A stretch of 64,000 nucleotides of DNA from Brachyspira aalborgi (GCF_008016455.1 NZ_SAXU01000001.1:62001-126000); one strand, 5' to 3'; shown: positions 18,879-28,638, numbered from the stretch's first letter. Translations and numbers: made by a program. Notes: generated by a model from the sequence alone, not told the origin.

Positions 18879-19708
18879 TAAACGGAAAACGACAAAAAAT
18901 AACAAGAATAATATTATATATAGTTTTATCTATAGGGCTTATAGCATGTGTATATCCTTTATTTTTTATGTTTGTAGCGTCAACGAGAGTTTCGGGCGAT
19001 ATATTTTTATTCCCGCCTCCTATAACTTTTGGCGATAGATTTTTTGAAAATCTTAAAAATTTGCAGGAGAGGATTCCAATATGGAGTGCGTTATTTAATT
19101 CTTTTAAGATTGCCATAATATACACGGCGATTAATCTTCTAATATGTTCTATGGCGGCTTATTCTATTTCAAAATTTAATTATAAAGGCAGAAATATAGT
19201 TTTTATTATTATAATGCTTACTATGATGCTTCCCGCTCATGCAAAATTAGTTCCGTTATATAGAATGATGACAGCGTTAAAGCTTTCCAATACTCATTTA
19301 GCGATTATTCTTCCCGATATAGCTGGAGCTTTTGGAATATTTTTAATGAGGCAGAATTTTCATGCAGTCCCCGATACTTTAATAGAAGCGGCGAGAATTG
19401 ACGGAGCGAACGAATGGACAATATTTGTAAAAATCGTTATGCCTTTAATGATTCCAGCTTTAACGGCTTTAGGAATTTATATGTTTGTAGCTCAATGGAC
19501 AAACTTCACATGGCCTCTTATAATATTAAACGACCCTGAAAAATTTACTTTGCCCGTAGCTTTGGCGCAATTAAAATCGGATACAAGAATAGATTATGGA
19601 CAGATAATGGTAGGCGCTATATTTGCTGTCGCTCCAATAATGGCAGTATTTTTAGCTTTGCAAAAATATTTTATATCAGGTTTAACAGGCGGAGCGGTAA
19701 AAGAATAA
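18875..19708 (+). CDS. sugar ABC transporter permease (MalG/UgpE type)
   Basis: A 277-residue second permease with six membrane segments. The EAA loop is LIEAARIDGANEWTIFVKIVMPLMIP near residues 167-192, and the C-terminus ends KYFISGLTGGAVKE as in many MalG-like proteins. It overlaps the first permease by 4 bases (ATGA), implying coupled translation and a heterodimeric channel. Last gene of the operon, convergent with an unrelated minus-strand gene 26 bases away. Confidence 0.94.
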   Translation: MINGKRQKITRIILYIVLSIGLIACVYPLFFMFVASTRVSGDIFLFPPPITFGDRFFENLKNLQERIPIWSALFNSFKIAIIYTAINLLICSMAAYSISKFNYKGRNIVFIIIMLTMMLPAHAKLVPLYRMMTALKLSNTHLAIILPDIAGAFGIFLMRQNFHAVPDTLIEAARIDGANEWTIFVKIVMPLMIPALTALGIYMFVAQWTNFTWPLIILNDPEKFTLPVALAQLKSDTRIDYGQIMVGAIFAVAPIMAVFLALQKYFISGLTGGAVKE

Positions 19709-19734
19709 TATTTTAAGTTTTTAATTATAAAAAA

Positions 19735-20430
19735 TTATTTTGTTATATAATCTTTTTCTTCAATAATAAATTTTTCTTTATTATTAAAATCTTCAATAAT
19801 TATATCGCCGTTATTAAAATAAGATTGATATGTAAAATCTAATTCTTTATTATACTTTTTTAAAATAATATCTCTTATATCGATTAAAACAATATTTTTA
19901 TTATCGAGGTTTTCGGGATTTGAAAAATCGTATATAAGATGGCTGAATATTCTTTTATAAGCGTTATTTTCCGCTTCTGAAAAATAAAAAACATAAAAAA
20001 TAATTCTTCCGTTTTCTATGCAATAATAATCTAAATCTACAAATACCAATATTCCTTTATTTTCTATAAATTTATTATTATAAAAATTAATCTCTTCTTT
20101 CCTGTTATTTAAATTCAAAATTGAAAAACCCGATAAATCTCTATTAAATATAAAATAATCGTTTTGATTTTTATGTTTTATGATTTTATAAATTCTTGCA
20201 TCATCGCTTTTATAATAAAAAATTTTATTGCGATAATTAAAAATCTTTCTTTCGTATCCGATTATATCCTTATTATGAATATTGCCGAAATATTTTTTAT
20301 GTTTAATAATAAAGTTATTATTTATTTTAGTTTCTTTTTCTTCGATAAAATATTTTTTGTCGAATAAACCGCCGTATTTTATCCAATGATTTTTATATTC
20401 TTTCGTGTAATAAAAATTTTCAAGTTTCAT
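19735..20430 (-). CDS. hypothetical protein
   Basis: A 231-residue soluble protein I do not recognise. It is rich in Asn, Lys, Tyr and Phe and appears almost wholly beta-strand, with short repeats of the type KIFYYKSDDARIYKIIKHK and YFIFNRDLSGFSILNL, as in small beta-propeller or WG-like surface proteins. There is no signal peptide or membrane segment. It follows the membrane-protein gene 20458-21660 by 27 bases on the same strand, so the two may be cotranscribed. Confidence 0.6.
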   Translation of the reverse strand: MKLENFYYTKEYKNHWIKYGGLFDKKYFIEEKETKINNNFIIKHKKYFGNIHNKDIIGYERKIFNYRNKIFYYKSDDARIYKIIKHKNQNDYFIFNRDLSGFSILNLNNRKEEINFYNNKFIENKGILVFVDLDYYCIENGRIIFYVFYFSEAENNAYKRIFSHLIYDFSNPENLDNKNIVLIDIRDIILKKYNKELDFTYQSYFNNGDIIIEDFNNKEKFIIEEKDYITK

Positions 20431-20457
20431 GTTTTTAGTATAGAATAAAAATTATAT

Positions 20458-21660
20458 TTAATCAACCTTAAAAACAATCGGAATTATAAAACAAACTACA
20501 AAAGCTAACGTTCCGTAAACATACATATAAAAAACGGTTTTGTCGTCTCCAATTTCTATATTTTCTGATTTCAAATATTTTATAATCGATTTAATATTGC
20601 AAACCGAAATTATTATCAAATGAATTAAAATTGCTATATTCGTTAAAAGCAAAGTTATTTTTGTCGCCGTAATTTTGTATTCGATAATTCTAAATATTGT
20701 CGCGCTTAAAACGACTAAATTAAACAGAGAGGAAAAAATCGGAGTTATCAAATAAATCGCTTTTGCAAAAACTCCCGCCTTATAATTTGGAGATATAAAA
20801 AATAATGTCGCCGCAATTAAAGCGATAAGAATATTATAAATTATAAAAATAAATTTATTTTCGTAAGGACGAAGTAATGGAGAGAAAAGTCCGAGCAACG
20901 CGGTAAATTCCAAAAATAAAAAAATCAAAATAATTCCTCTTGCAAAATATATTGAAATATTTTCTAATTTTTTAAATGTCGAGAATAAAATATACGAAAC
21001 AAAAGGAGCGACTCCGCAAAGAAAAATAAAAATTATAATTGGAATTTTGAAAAATAAAAACATTTCTAAATTGCCATTTAATTCAAAATCAAAAATTTTA
21101 ATCATTATAGAAAATAATAGAGTATATAAAATCCAAATAATAATTAATATAAAATAAATTATTAAAGAAAATATTATTGTGTTTCCCGTTAGCGTAAAAA
21201 ATTTATTTATGTTTTTAATGTCGTTTATTATAAATTTATTGTAGGATAAACATGCCAAAATAAAAAATATGACGAAAGAAAATATATTTGTAATTATATG
21301 CATTTGAAAAAATGGAATATTTAATTCTTCGTTTGTCGAATATAAAAATCCTATCGGCATTAGATAATTTAAAGAATGCCAAATTAAAAATATTAAAAGA
21401 AACGAAAGAAAAGAGAGCAAAATAACTTTTTTGTTTAGCGGATATAAATTAAAAATCGCAGAATAACATAAAAAATAAAATATTTGAAAAGGAAAAGAAT
21501 TGATAAATATTGTCGGTATAAATTCTTCTCCTTTGTAATCTGGTTTAAAAGTAAATATAATTCCCATATATACGAGATAAGGAATAATCGCAACCGCCGA
21601 TAAAATTAATACGGAAAGAAAATAAATAATTTTTTTAGTTTTTTCGTTATTAAGCGTCAT
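20458..21660 (-). CDS. hypothetical polytopic membrane protein
   Basis: A 400-residue protein with about ten to eleven hydrophobic segments from residue 9 to 396 and few charged residues between them. I recognise no transporter signature. The short basic start MTLNNEKTKK is cytoplasmic by the positive-inside rule. The gene is followed on the same strand by the unknown 231-residue gene. A pairing of a membrane protein with a soluble beta protein is all the context offers. Confidence 0.65.
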   Translation of the reverse strand: MTLNNEKTKKIIYFLSVLILSAVAIIPYLVYMGIIFTFKPDYKGEEFIPTIFINSFPFQIFYFLCYSAIFNLYPLNKKVILLSFLSFLLIFLIWHSLNYLMPIGFLYSTNEELNIPFFQMHIITNIFSFVIFFILACLSYNKFIINDIKNINKFFTLTGNTIIFSLIIYFILIIIWILYTLLFSIMIKIFDFELNGNLEMFLFFKIPIIIFIFLCGVAPFVSYILFSTFKKLENISIYFARGIILIFLFLEFTALLGLFSPLLRPYENKFIFIIYNILIALIAATLFFISPNYKAGVFAKAIYLITPIFSSLFNLVVLSATIFRIIEYKITATKITLLLTNIAILIHLIIISVCNIKSIIKYLKSENIEIGDDKTVFYMYVYGTLAFVVCFIIPIVFKVD

Positions 21661-21775
21661 AAAATTTTCTCTTTACAAATTAAAATATTATTCTTTAAAT
21701 ATTGTTTAAAATTTTATTAAAAAATTTATCGTTTATTATATATTATTTTTTAGAAAAAAAGAAATTACCATTAAG

Positions 21776-24313
21776 TCATTTAGAACCGTCAAAAAATTTA
21801 TTCATATCTTCAAAAATTTCTTTCATACTTGCTTTTAATATTTTCGCTTTCGGAAGAGATTGAATAAATTTAACTCCATAATTTTTACCGTAAAGTCTTC
21901 TATCTAAAACGAAAACCACTCCTCTGTCTTCTTTGCTTCTTATAAGTCGACCGAAACCTTGCTTAAATTTTATAACTGCGAGCGGCAAAGCGTAATCCAT
22001 AAAAGCGCTTCCTCCGTTTTCTTCAATATATCTATATCTGCCTTCGCTTATCGGGTCCGTTGGCACGGCAAATGGAAGTTTAGGAATTATTACGACTTCT
22101 AAATTTTCTCCCGCGACATCGACTCCTTCCCAAAAAGAATCTACTCCGTAAAGCACATTATTTGAAGAAGCTTTAAACATATCAAGTAAAGTATGTCTAT
22201 GTATTGAAGAAGTTTGAGCTAAAGGATTTATATTTTTTTTCTTTAATTCTTTTTCCGTGCTTTGATAAACGTTCATAAGAGAAGAAAAAGATGTAAATAA
22301 TATAAAAGCTCTTCCGCCCGTTATATCGCATATTTCAAGCAAAACTTTTGAAGTAAAATCGTTGAAAGTTTCGCTTGACACATCGGGCATATCGTTTGCA
22401 ATATAAAGCCTTGCATTTTTTTCGTAATTAAAAGGAGATTCTAAATAAATTTCTATTTTTTTATTTTGTTCTATATAATCAAATCCTAATCTATTTGAAA
22501 AGAAATTAAAACTTTTTGAAACGGTTAAAGTAGCGGAATACATAGCGACAGTATCGAATCTCATATATAAATAATCATTTAAATTTTTAGCGACAGTCAC
22601 GGGAGTTAAATGCCAATTAAGAACAACGCTTCCTTTTTTTGTAAGTCTCGCTTCAATCCATCTTATATATTCGTCTTTTTTATAATCGATTGTAGAGTTT
22701 AAAGAGATAAGTTGATTTTTTAATCTCTCCAAATATGCATTTGACATTTGAGCGATTTCTTCATAGTCAAAATTATTTTCTATAGCGATATCAAAAAATT
22801 TTTTATATAATCTGTCGCATAGATTAACCAAAGAGCCGATTATTATAACTATTTCTCTTAAATGTTTTAATCCTTCGTTTTGCCAATGTTCCGCGCTTAT
22901 TATTTCGGGACTTATTCTAAATTTATATCCTAATCCTTCTTTAGTTTTAATATTTTTATGGCAGTAAGTTATAAATTGTTTTGAAGATTCGTCTACAATA
23001 TTTCTAACTCTATTTACAGTATCATGAGCTATATTTATAATTTCTACTATTTCGTTATATTCGCTATTTTCAATTAAAGATTTATTTTCGTTTAACATTT
23101 TGTTAATTGTTTCTATAATTCCTAGTCTTTTATTTTTCTTAATTCTTGAAATATAAAATAAAGCTTTTAATATTCCGTTTTTACTTCCTTCGTTTCCAAA
23201 ATAACTTGAAGCGGAATTTTCAAAATTATGAGCTTCGTCAATTATAACTTTCGTATATCTCGGGAGCAAACTATATCTTCCCGAAGTTTCCGCATATAAA
23301 GACAAATCGGCGCATAATATATGATGATTTACAATTAAAAGTTGAGATGCATTTAATTGTTTTCGCATTTTATAAAAATAGCATTCTTCCAAATATTCGC
23401 ATTTTCTATGAGTGCAAGTGTCCGTATCGCAACAAACCATTTCCCATAATTCGCTTTTCGGTTTATAGCCTAAATCTGTTATTGAACCGTCTTTTGTTAT
23501 GTTAAGCCAATTATCGATACTTTCAAAAAAATTAATCTGTTCGTCAAAATCTAATCTGTCTAAATCGTTTAATGTGTCTTTAACTTTTTTTATGCATACA
23601 TAATTATTCCTGCCTTTAACTAAAGCGTATTTAACATTTGGAGCTATAGCGTCAATTATTGAAGGTAAATCTTTTGAAATAATCTGTTCTTGCAAATTAA
23701 TCGTATTAGTTGAAACTACTATTCTTGTTTTATTTTCTTTAAGCCATAAAAGAGCGGGAATTAAATAAGCGAATGATTTTCCGATTCCCGTTCCCGCTTC
23801 CGATATTAAATGTTTATTATTATTAAAAGCTTCAATAGTCGCTTCTACAAGTTCGGTTTGTTCCTGTCTGTATTCGTATTTTTTTAATAATTTGCTTAAA
23901 AGCCCGTTTTCGGTAAACATATATAAAGCTTCGGGAGAGTTTATAGTTTTTGTATCTTCCGATTTTATCGGGCGGACAACTTCGTAATAATCGTCAACAT
24001 CGTTATTTACGATATAAAAACCGACTCCCGCATTATTTCCAAGTTCGCTTGCAATCATTAAATCGGCTCTTGAAGGCGTCAATTCTCCCGATGGATGATT
24101 ATGAATAACGGCGTCATATTCTAAAGATAGAGATATAATAGCGGGGACAGAATCTTTATTTCCTCTTGCCATAACTTCAATATGTTCTAAAATTCCCAAA
24201 GCGTTAAAATTTATTCCAAAATAAACTTCATTGCCGTAGGCTTCTACTATAGACTTTCTCATAAAATTAACGGCTTCTATAGAAAATATATCGTTTAATT
24301 CTTTGTTATTCAT
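21776..24313 (-). CDS. dinG: DinG-family helicase with N-terminal RadC/JAB domain
   Basis: An 845-residue fusion. Residues 1-120 form a JAB/MPN metalloprotease-like domain of RadC type, with the full motif H71-N-H73-P-S-G...S81-x-x-D84 and an upstream Glu at 24 or 29. Residues from about 140 are an XPD/DinG superfamily 2 helicase: Walker A SEAGTGIGKS near 172, an iron-sulphur Cys set CCDTDTCTHRKCEYLEEC near 295-312, DEAH (VIIDEAHNFENS) near 355, and the C-terminal motifs SATL, LFTSF, DSFWEGVDV and QGFGRLIRS. DinG unwinds R-loops and forked DNA. Firmicute relatives carry an exonuclease domain in the N-terminal position instead. Confidence 0.9.
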   Translation of the reverse strand: MNNKELNDIFSIEAVNFMRKSIVEAYGNEVYFGINFNALGILEHIEVMARGNKDSVPAIISLSLEYDAVIHNHPSGELTPSRADLMIASELGNNAGVGFYIVNNDVDDYYEVVRPIKSEDTKTINSPEALYMFTENGLLSKLLKKYEYRQEQTELVEATIEAFNNNKHLISEAGTGIGKSFAYLIPALLWLKENKTRIVVSTNTINLQEQIISKDLPSIIDAIAPNVKYALVKGRNNYVCIKKVKDTLNDLDRLDFDEQINFFESIDNWLNITKDGSITDLGYKPKSELWEMVCCDTDTCTHRKCEYLEECYFYKMRKQLNASQLLIVNHHILCADLSLYAETSGRYSLLPRYTKVIIDEAHNFENSASSYFGNEGSKNGILKALFYISRIKKNKRLGIIETINKMLNENKSLIENSEYNEIVEIINIAHDTVNRVRNIVDESSKQFITYCHKNIKTKEGLGYKFRISPEIISAEHWQNEGLKHLREIVIIIGSLVNLCDRLYKKFFDIAIENNFDYEEIAQMSNAYLERLKNQLISLNSTIDYKKDEYIRWIEARLTKKGSVVLNWHLTPVTVAKNLNDYLYMRFDTVAMYSATLTVSKSFNFFSNRLGFDYIEQNKKIEIYLESPFNYEKNARLYIANDMPDVSSETFNDFTSKVLLEICDITGGRAFILFTSFSSLMNVYQSTEKELKKKNINPLAQTSSIHRHTLLDMFKASSNNVLYGVDSFWEGVDVAGENLEVVIIPKLPFAVPTDPISEGRYRYIEENGGSAFMDYALPLAVIKFKQGFGRLIRSKEDRGVVFVLDRRLYGKNYGVKFIQSLPKAKILKASMKEIFEDMNKFFDGSK

Positions 24314-24481
24314 TATTAAAATATAGTTTATATCAAAATCTTTGTCAAAATTCGCATTTTTATTATTAATTTTTGTTTATTTAATAAATTTATCATATAT
24401 TATTAAATTATATTTGTCAATTTTTCGATAATTTTTATTAGAGAATTTATATTAAAAAAATAATAATTTTTAAAAAAATGC

Positions 24482-24509
24482 TTGCAAAATTTTTATTTTT
24501 TTATATAAT
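24482..24509 (+). promoter_or_regulatory. sigma-70 promoter for the M30 peptidase genes
   Basis: TTGCAA at 24482-24487 and a perfect TATAAT at 24504-24509, 16-base spacer. It lies inside the longest possible reading frame, which argues for the start codon at 24550. Confidence 0.55.
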
Positions 24510-24549
24510 ATATGGTAGAAAGAGAATTAATTTAAGTGAGAATTGTTTA

Positions 24550-25803
24550 ATGAAGAAAATATTATGTTTAATTTGTTTATTTAGCGTTAGTTTTTATTCT
24601 TGCGCGGTTAGAAATTATTTAGGTAGTCAATCGGGCTTAAGCGAAGATAGAGTATTTTACGCGCAAATGATAAATAATGGAAATACTTATGGATGGTTTA
24701 ATATTCCCGCTCATCTTTTAAAAGTTAGCGATAATTTGGCTATATATATGCAAACTACATTTTTTACAAGTTATAAAGAAAATATTAGTTCTTATGCATT
24801 AAATAAATTGGCTCAAGAATTTGATTATTATTATACTTCTATGACGAATATTTATGGAACTCATAGCGATATAGACGCAAACGGGAAAATAATAATCTTA
24901 TTAATGGATATTAATAAAACTAAAGGTAGTGGCAATCAGGTATTAGGATATTTTAATCCGAGCGATATGCATGGCAATAATAAAGGCGAAATTCTATATA
25001 TGGATATAAGCAACGCTAATAATAAAACGGATAATGCAATAGGAACTATTATTCATGAATTTCAACATTTAATAAATTATAGTTATGTAATTAGCGGCGA
25101 GAGAAACGAAATGTCTTCTTGGTTAAACGAGGCTCTTTCAGAATCTACTTCAATTTTATTTAATAAGGCAACTGTGGAATCGAGAATAGAGGGATTTAAT
25201 AATATAAATTATTATTGTTTCTATACTTGGAACACTTCAAATATTAGTAATAATAATAAAAATAATACTCATGTTAATTATCCTTCGGCTTCAGTATTTA
25301 TGAATTGGCTTTATCAAAAAAAAGGTTCTAATGAAATATTTAAAACAATAGCTTCTTCAAAAGAATTGGGCGATTATAAAAAAGTTTTATCAGCGGCGAG
25401 TGGAATATCGGGTTATTCTGTAAGCAGTTGGGATGGTTTACTTTTAGATTGGATGTCGGAAATCGTTACTAATGGCAGTAATTGGACAACGACTAACAAA
25501 CCTACAAATAATTGTGCATCGGGCAATGTTAGTTTATATCCAGGCGCAATGATAGTTTGCGATAGCTATACAAATGGAGCAAGTGGAAATATTGTCACTA
25601 ACAAAGTTAATGGCAATAGTGGTAAAACGATAGTTCTTAATAAAGATACTAATTTAAAAGGTTCTGCAGTAAAAGTTAGCGTGACTAGCTCTACAAGTTC
25701 TAAAGCAAGAATGAGAAGAAGCGCTATAAGAAACGACAATAATGAAGAAAGCAGAGATATTAATATTCTTTTGGATAGAAACGGAAATATTAAGAAAGAT
25801 TAA
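24550..25803 (+). CDS. M30 (hyicolysin-like) metallopeptidase lipoprotein
   Basis: A 417-residue secreted protein. The frame is open from 24478, but the ATG at 24550 is chosen because it gives a signal peptide (MKKILCLICLFSVSFYSC, lipobox Cys18), follows GTGAG, and lies downstream of the promoter. The zinc motif is HEFQH at 169-173, followed by a conserved SSWLNEALSESTSILF block, as in peptidase family M30. The Glu of NEALSE may be the third metal ligand. A near paralogue follows 24 bases downstream, so the pair looks like a tandem duplication. The catalytic domain ends near residue 330 and a Ser/Asn-rich tail follows. Confidence 0.85.
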   Translation: MKKILCLICLFSVSFYSCAVRNYLGSQSGLSEDRVFYAQMINNGNTYGWFNIPAHLLKVSDNLAIYMQTTFFTSYKENISSYALNKLAQEFDYYYTSMTNIYGTHSDIDANGKIIILLMDINKTKGSGNQVLGYFNPSDMHGNNKGEILYMDISNANNKTDNAIGTIIHEFQHLINYSYVISGERNEMSSWLNEALSESTSILFNKATVESRIEGFNNINYYCFYTWNTSNISNNNKNNTHVNYPSASVFMNWLYQKKGSNEIFKTIASSKELGDYKKVLSAASGISGYSVSSWDGLLLDWMSEIVTNGSNWTTTNKPTNNCASGNVSLYPGAMIVCDSYTNGASGNIVTNKVNGNSGKTIVLNKDTNLKGSAVKVSVTSSTSSKARMRRSAIRNDNNEESRDINILLDRNGNIKKD

Positions 25804-25827
25804 TTTAATTTTTAATTCGGAGAAAAA

Positions 25828-26988
25828 ATGTCTAAATTTTTATTATTAATTTCATTTATTAGTATTGTATTTTTTAATTCTTGTAGCGAAAGTGTTTATA
25901 AAGTTTCGGCAAATCGTAATGATTTTTATGTAATGAGAATTAACGGCTCTCAATATGCGGAGAAAATTAAAATATTCAAAGTTGAAGAAACCGCTAATTT
26001 AATAATTTATGCAGAAAGCGGTTATTCGATTAATTATAATTATGTAATTTATGTAGCGAAAAAATTTGAAGATAATTATTCTAAAATGATAAATATATAT
26101 GGAAATCATACGGATGTTGACAAAAACGGAAAAATTATAATTTTATTTCAAAAAATTAACGCTAATATTAGCGGCAATTCTATAGTAATGGGATATTTTT
26201 TACCAAACGATTTGATTTACGGCGATTTTAATAATGCGGAAATTTTATATATGGATATTAATTTGCTTAATAAAAATCCTCAATTAATAGCGGGAACTGT
26301 TTTGCATGAATTTCAGCATTTAATTAATTTTAATGTAAATTATATTAAAAAAGGAAAGGATATGTCGCTTTGGTTAAACGAATCGCTTTCCGAATCGACT
26401 TCAATATTATTTGATAGTTATATGACTAGAAATAGAATAGAGGAATTTAATAATATAAATTATTATTGTTTCTATACTTGGGATTTGCCTTTTTATCCTA
26501 ATATGTTTGTTAATTATCCTTCGGCTTCGGTATTTATGAATTGGCTTTATCAAAAAAATAATAGAAACGAGAGCGTTTTTAGAAATATCGCGCATTCTTC
26601 AGAAAGTGAAGATTATAAAAAAGTATTGGGCGCTGCAGGTTATGGAAATAATTGGGAAGGATTATTAATTAATTGGATAGACGGAATTAAAAAAGGACAA
26701 GTTAATGGCGCTAAAATAAATAATTGGAATTCGACTTGGACTACGACTGCATATTTATATCCAGGAGCTTTAGTATATGGAAATTCCAAAATTCATGTAA
26801 ATCCGTCAACAGATTTGAGCGGTAATCCGCAAGCTATTAGAGCGCAAATTTATGAAGATAATTTTATTATTACTTCAAGAAGCGCGGATAATACGGCAAA
26901 TGAAAATAATATTTATTTGCAAACTACTCAAAAACCTAAATATATAGATTTGGTATTTGATAAAGACGGAAAAATAAAAAAATATTAA
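25828..26988 (+). CDS. M30 (hyicolysin-like) metallopeptidase lipoprotein, second copy
   Basis: A 386-residue paralogue of the upstream gene. Signal peptide with lipobox FFNSC (Cys19). The zinc motif HEFQH lies near residue 156, followed by MSLWLNESLSESTSILF, and the shared block NYPSASVFMNWLYQK lies near 230-245. CGGAG precedes the ATG. Metal ligands are kept, so both copies should be active. The two differ most in the N-terminal and C-terminal regions, which may alter target choice; that is inference. Only the M30 resemblance, not the target, can be read. Confidence 0.85.
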   Translation: MSKFLLLISFISIVFFNSCSESVYKVSANRNDFYVMRINGSQYAEKIKIFKVEETANLIIYAESGYSINYNYVIYVAKKFEDNYSKMINIYGNHTDVDKNGKIIILFQKINANISGNSIVMGYFLPNDLIYGDFNNAEILYMDINLLNKNPQLIAGTVLHEFQHLINFNVNYIKKGKDMSLWLNESLSESTSILFDSYMTRNRIEEFNNINYYCFYTWDLPFYPNMFVNYPSASVFMNWLYQKNNRNESVFRNIAHSSESEDYKKVLGAAGYGNNWEGLLINWIDGIKKGQVNGAKINNWNSTWTTTAYLYPGALVYGNSKIHVNPSTDLSGNPQAIRAQIYEDNFIITSRSADNTANENNIYLQTTQKPKYIDLVFDKDGKIKKY

Positions 26989-26998
26989 AGTGTTAAAA

Positions 26999-27328
26999 AT
27001 GAAATTAAAATTAAAATCTGTTTTATTAAATAAAAGATTATTAAATATAATTTTTGTATTTATGATTGTCTTTCTTCTATTTACAAAAAAAGAAAAAATA
27101 ACGGGAGAGATTAGAGTAGTCGGCACGGCGCTTTTTCCTAATGTAGTTATAACGACTAAAGAAAATAGAGATTATTATTTTGATAAAAAATTTTTTGAAG
27201 AATATGCAAAATATCAAGGCGAGATTATAACTATAGAAGCGAAAATTAAAAAAACTAAATTATGGCTTGCCGATAGAAGCAGATATTTAGAAAGATATAA
27301 TATTTTATGGGTGAGAAAAGTAAATTAA
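26999..27328 (+). CDS. hypothetical small membrane-anchored protein
   Basis: About 109 residues. A GTG at 26990 and an ATG at 26999 are both possible; the ATG is used here, 10 bases past the M30 gene. One hydrophobic segment near residues 12-27 (LLNIIFVFMIVFLLF) is followed by a soluble 80-residue part, ITGEIRVVGTALFPNVVITTKEN..., that looks like a small OB-like beta barrel. It shares the transcript of the two M30 genes. No function can be assigned. Confidence 0.6.
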   Translation: MKLKLKSVLLNKRLLNIIFVFMIVFLLFTKKEKITGEIRVVGTALFPNVVITTKENRDYYFDKKFFEEYAKYQGEIITIEAKIKKTKLWLADRSRYLERYNILWVRKVN

Positions 27329-27335
27329 AAAATAC

Positions 27336-27364
27336 TTGATTTATATGTAATTATATGTTATAAT
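27336..27364 (+). promoter_or_regulatory. sigma-70 promoter for ackA
   Basis: TTGATT at 27336-27341 and TATAAT at 27359-27364 with a 17-base spacer. Confidence 0.6.
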
Positions 27365-27394
27365 ATAATCATATTAATAAATTGGAGTATTTTT

Positions 27395-28588
27395 ATGAAT
27401 ATATTAGTAATCAATTCAGGAAGTTCAAGTATCAAATATCAGTTGTTTTCTATGCCCGAGGCGAAAGTTTTGGCTAAAGGGCTTTTAGAAAAAATTGGAG
27501 AGGAGACAAGCGCTCTCAAGCATACGGCGGTTGAAAAAAATAAAGAAAAAAAATTAGAGCAGAAAGTTGAAAATCATAAAGACGGAATGGCTTTAATATT
27601 TTCTCTTTTAACAGATAAAGATGTCGGCGTTATTTCGGATATGAAAGAAATTTCAGGCGTTGGGCATAGAGTTGTGCATGGCGGAGAGGCTTTTAATAAA
27701 AGTTCTATTTTAACAGACGAAGCTATTAAAGAAATAGAAAAGTATTCGGATTTAAGTCCTCTTCATAATCCTGCGGGTTTGCAAGGAATAAGAGCTTGCG
27801 AAGAGATACTTCCGAAAGGAACGAAAATGGTTTTATGTTTTGATACGAGTTTTCACCAAACTATACCCGAATACGCTTATTTATACGCTATTCCTTACGA
27901 GTATTACGATAAATATAAAATTCGCCGTTATGGTTTTCATGGAACATCTCATAAATATGTTTACGGAGAGTTTTGCAAAGTTGAAAATAAACCTAACGCT
28001 AATGTTATAGTTTGTCATTTAGGAAACGGAGCGAGCGTTACAGCGGTTAAAGAAGGCAAATCTATTGACACAAGCATGGGACTTACGCCGCTTGAAGGTT
28101 TGGTAATGGGAACGCGTTCGGGAGATATGGACCCTGCCGTTGCAACTTTTATAATGGCAAAAGAAAATTTAAGCCCTAAAGAAATGGATAATATTTTGAA
28201 TAAAAAGAGCGGACTTTTGGGAATTTCTGGAATAAGCAACGATATGAGAAATTTATCAGAGCAAGAAGGAAAAAATCCAAGAGCGGCTTTGGCGATTAAA
28301 ATGTTCTGCTATAGAATTAAAAAATATATCGGTTCTTATATGGCGGTTTTAGGACATGTTGACGGTATAGTATTTACGGGCGGAATAGGGGAGAACGCTC
28401 CCGATATAAGAGAGAAGATTCTTGAAGGAATGGAAGAATTGGGAATAAAAGTTGACGGAGCTAAAAATTCTAAAGCAAGAGGTTGTGCTAATTTTGAAAA
28501 AGACGGCACTTCTATAAAATTATATGTTATAGCGACAGACGAAGAAAAGGCAATAGCTTTGGATACTTATAATATAGCGTTAAAATAA
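27395..28588 (+). CDS. ackA: acetate kinase
   Basis: A 397-residue full-length enzyme that makes ATP from acetyl phosphate in fermentation. Family signatures are NSGSSSIKYQLF at residues 6-17, GHRVVHGGE near 90, FDTSFHQTIP near 150, YGFHGTSHKYV near 180, CHLGNGASV near 208 and GGIGENAPDIRE near 330. GGAG lies at 27384-27387. It stands as a single gene between its own promoter and a clear terminator; pta is not adjacent. It would supply substrate-level ATP in an anaerobe. Confidence 0.97.
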   Translation: MNILVINSGSSSIKYQLFSMPEAKVLAKGLLEKIGEETSALKHTAVEKNKEKKLEQKVENHKDGMALIFSLLTDKDVGVISDMKEISGVGHRVVHGGEAFNKSSILTDEAIKEIEKYSDLSPLHNPAGLQGIRACEEILPKGTKMVLCFDTSFHQTIPEYAYLYAIPYEYYDKYKIRRYGFHGTSHKYVYGEFCKVENKPNANVIVCHLGNGASVTAVKEGKSIDTSMGLTPLEGLVMGTRSGDMDPAVATFIMAKENLSPKEMDNILNKKSGLLGISGISNDMRNLSEQEGKNPRAALAIKMFCYRIKKYIGSYMAVLGHVDGIVFTGGIGENAPDIREKILEGMEELGIKVDGAKNSKARGCANFEKDGTSIKLYVIATDEEKAIALDTYNIALK

Positions 28589-28608
28589 TTAAAAAATAAA
28601 AGTAGATT

Positions 28609-28638
28609 AAGCGGGGTTTTAAAGCCTCGCTTTTTTTA
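28609..28638 (+). terminator. rho-independent terminator after ackA
   Basis: Stem GCGGGG (28611-28616) pairs with CCTCGC (28625-28630) and is followed by seven T. Confidence 0.85.

Noticed and set aside
24478-24549. 24-residue N-terminal extension of the first M30 peptidase
   Set aside because: The promoter -10 lies inside it and the next ATG gives a proper lipoprotein signal.
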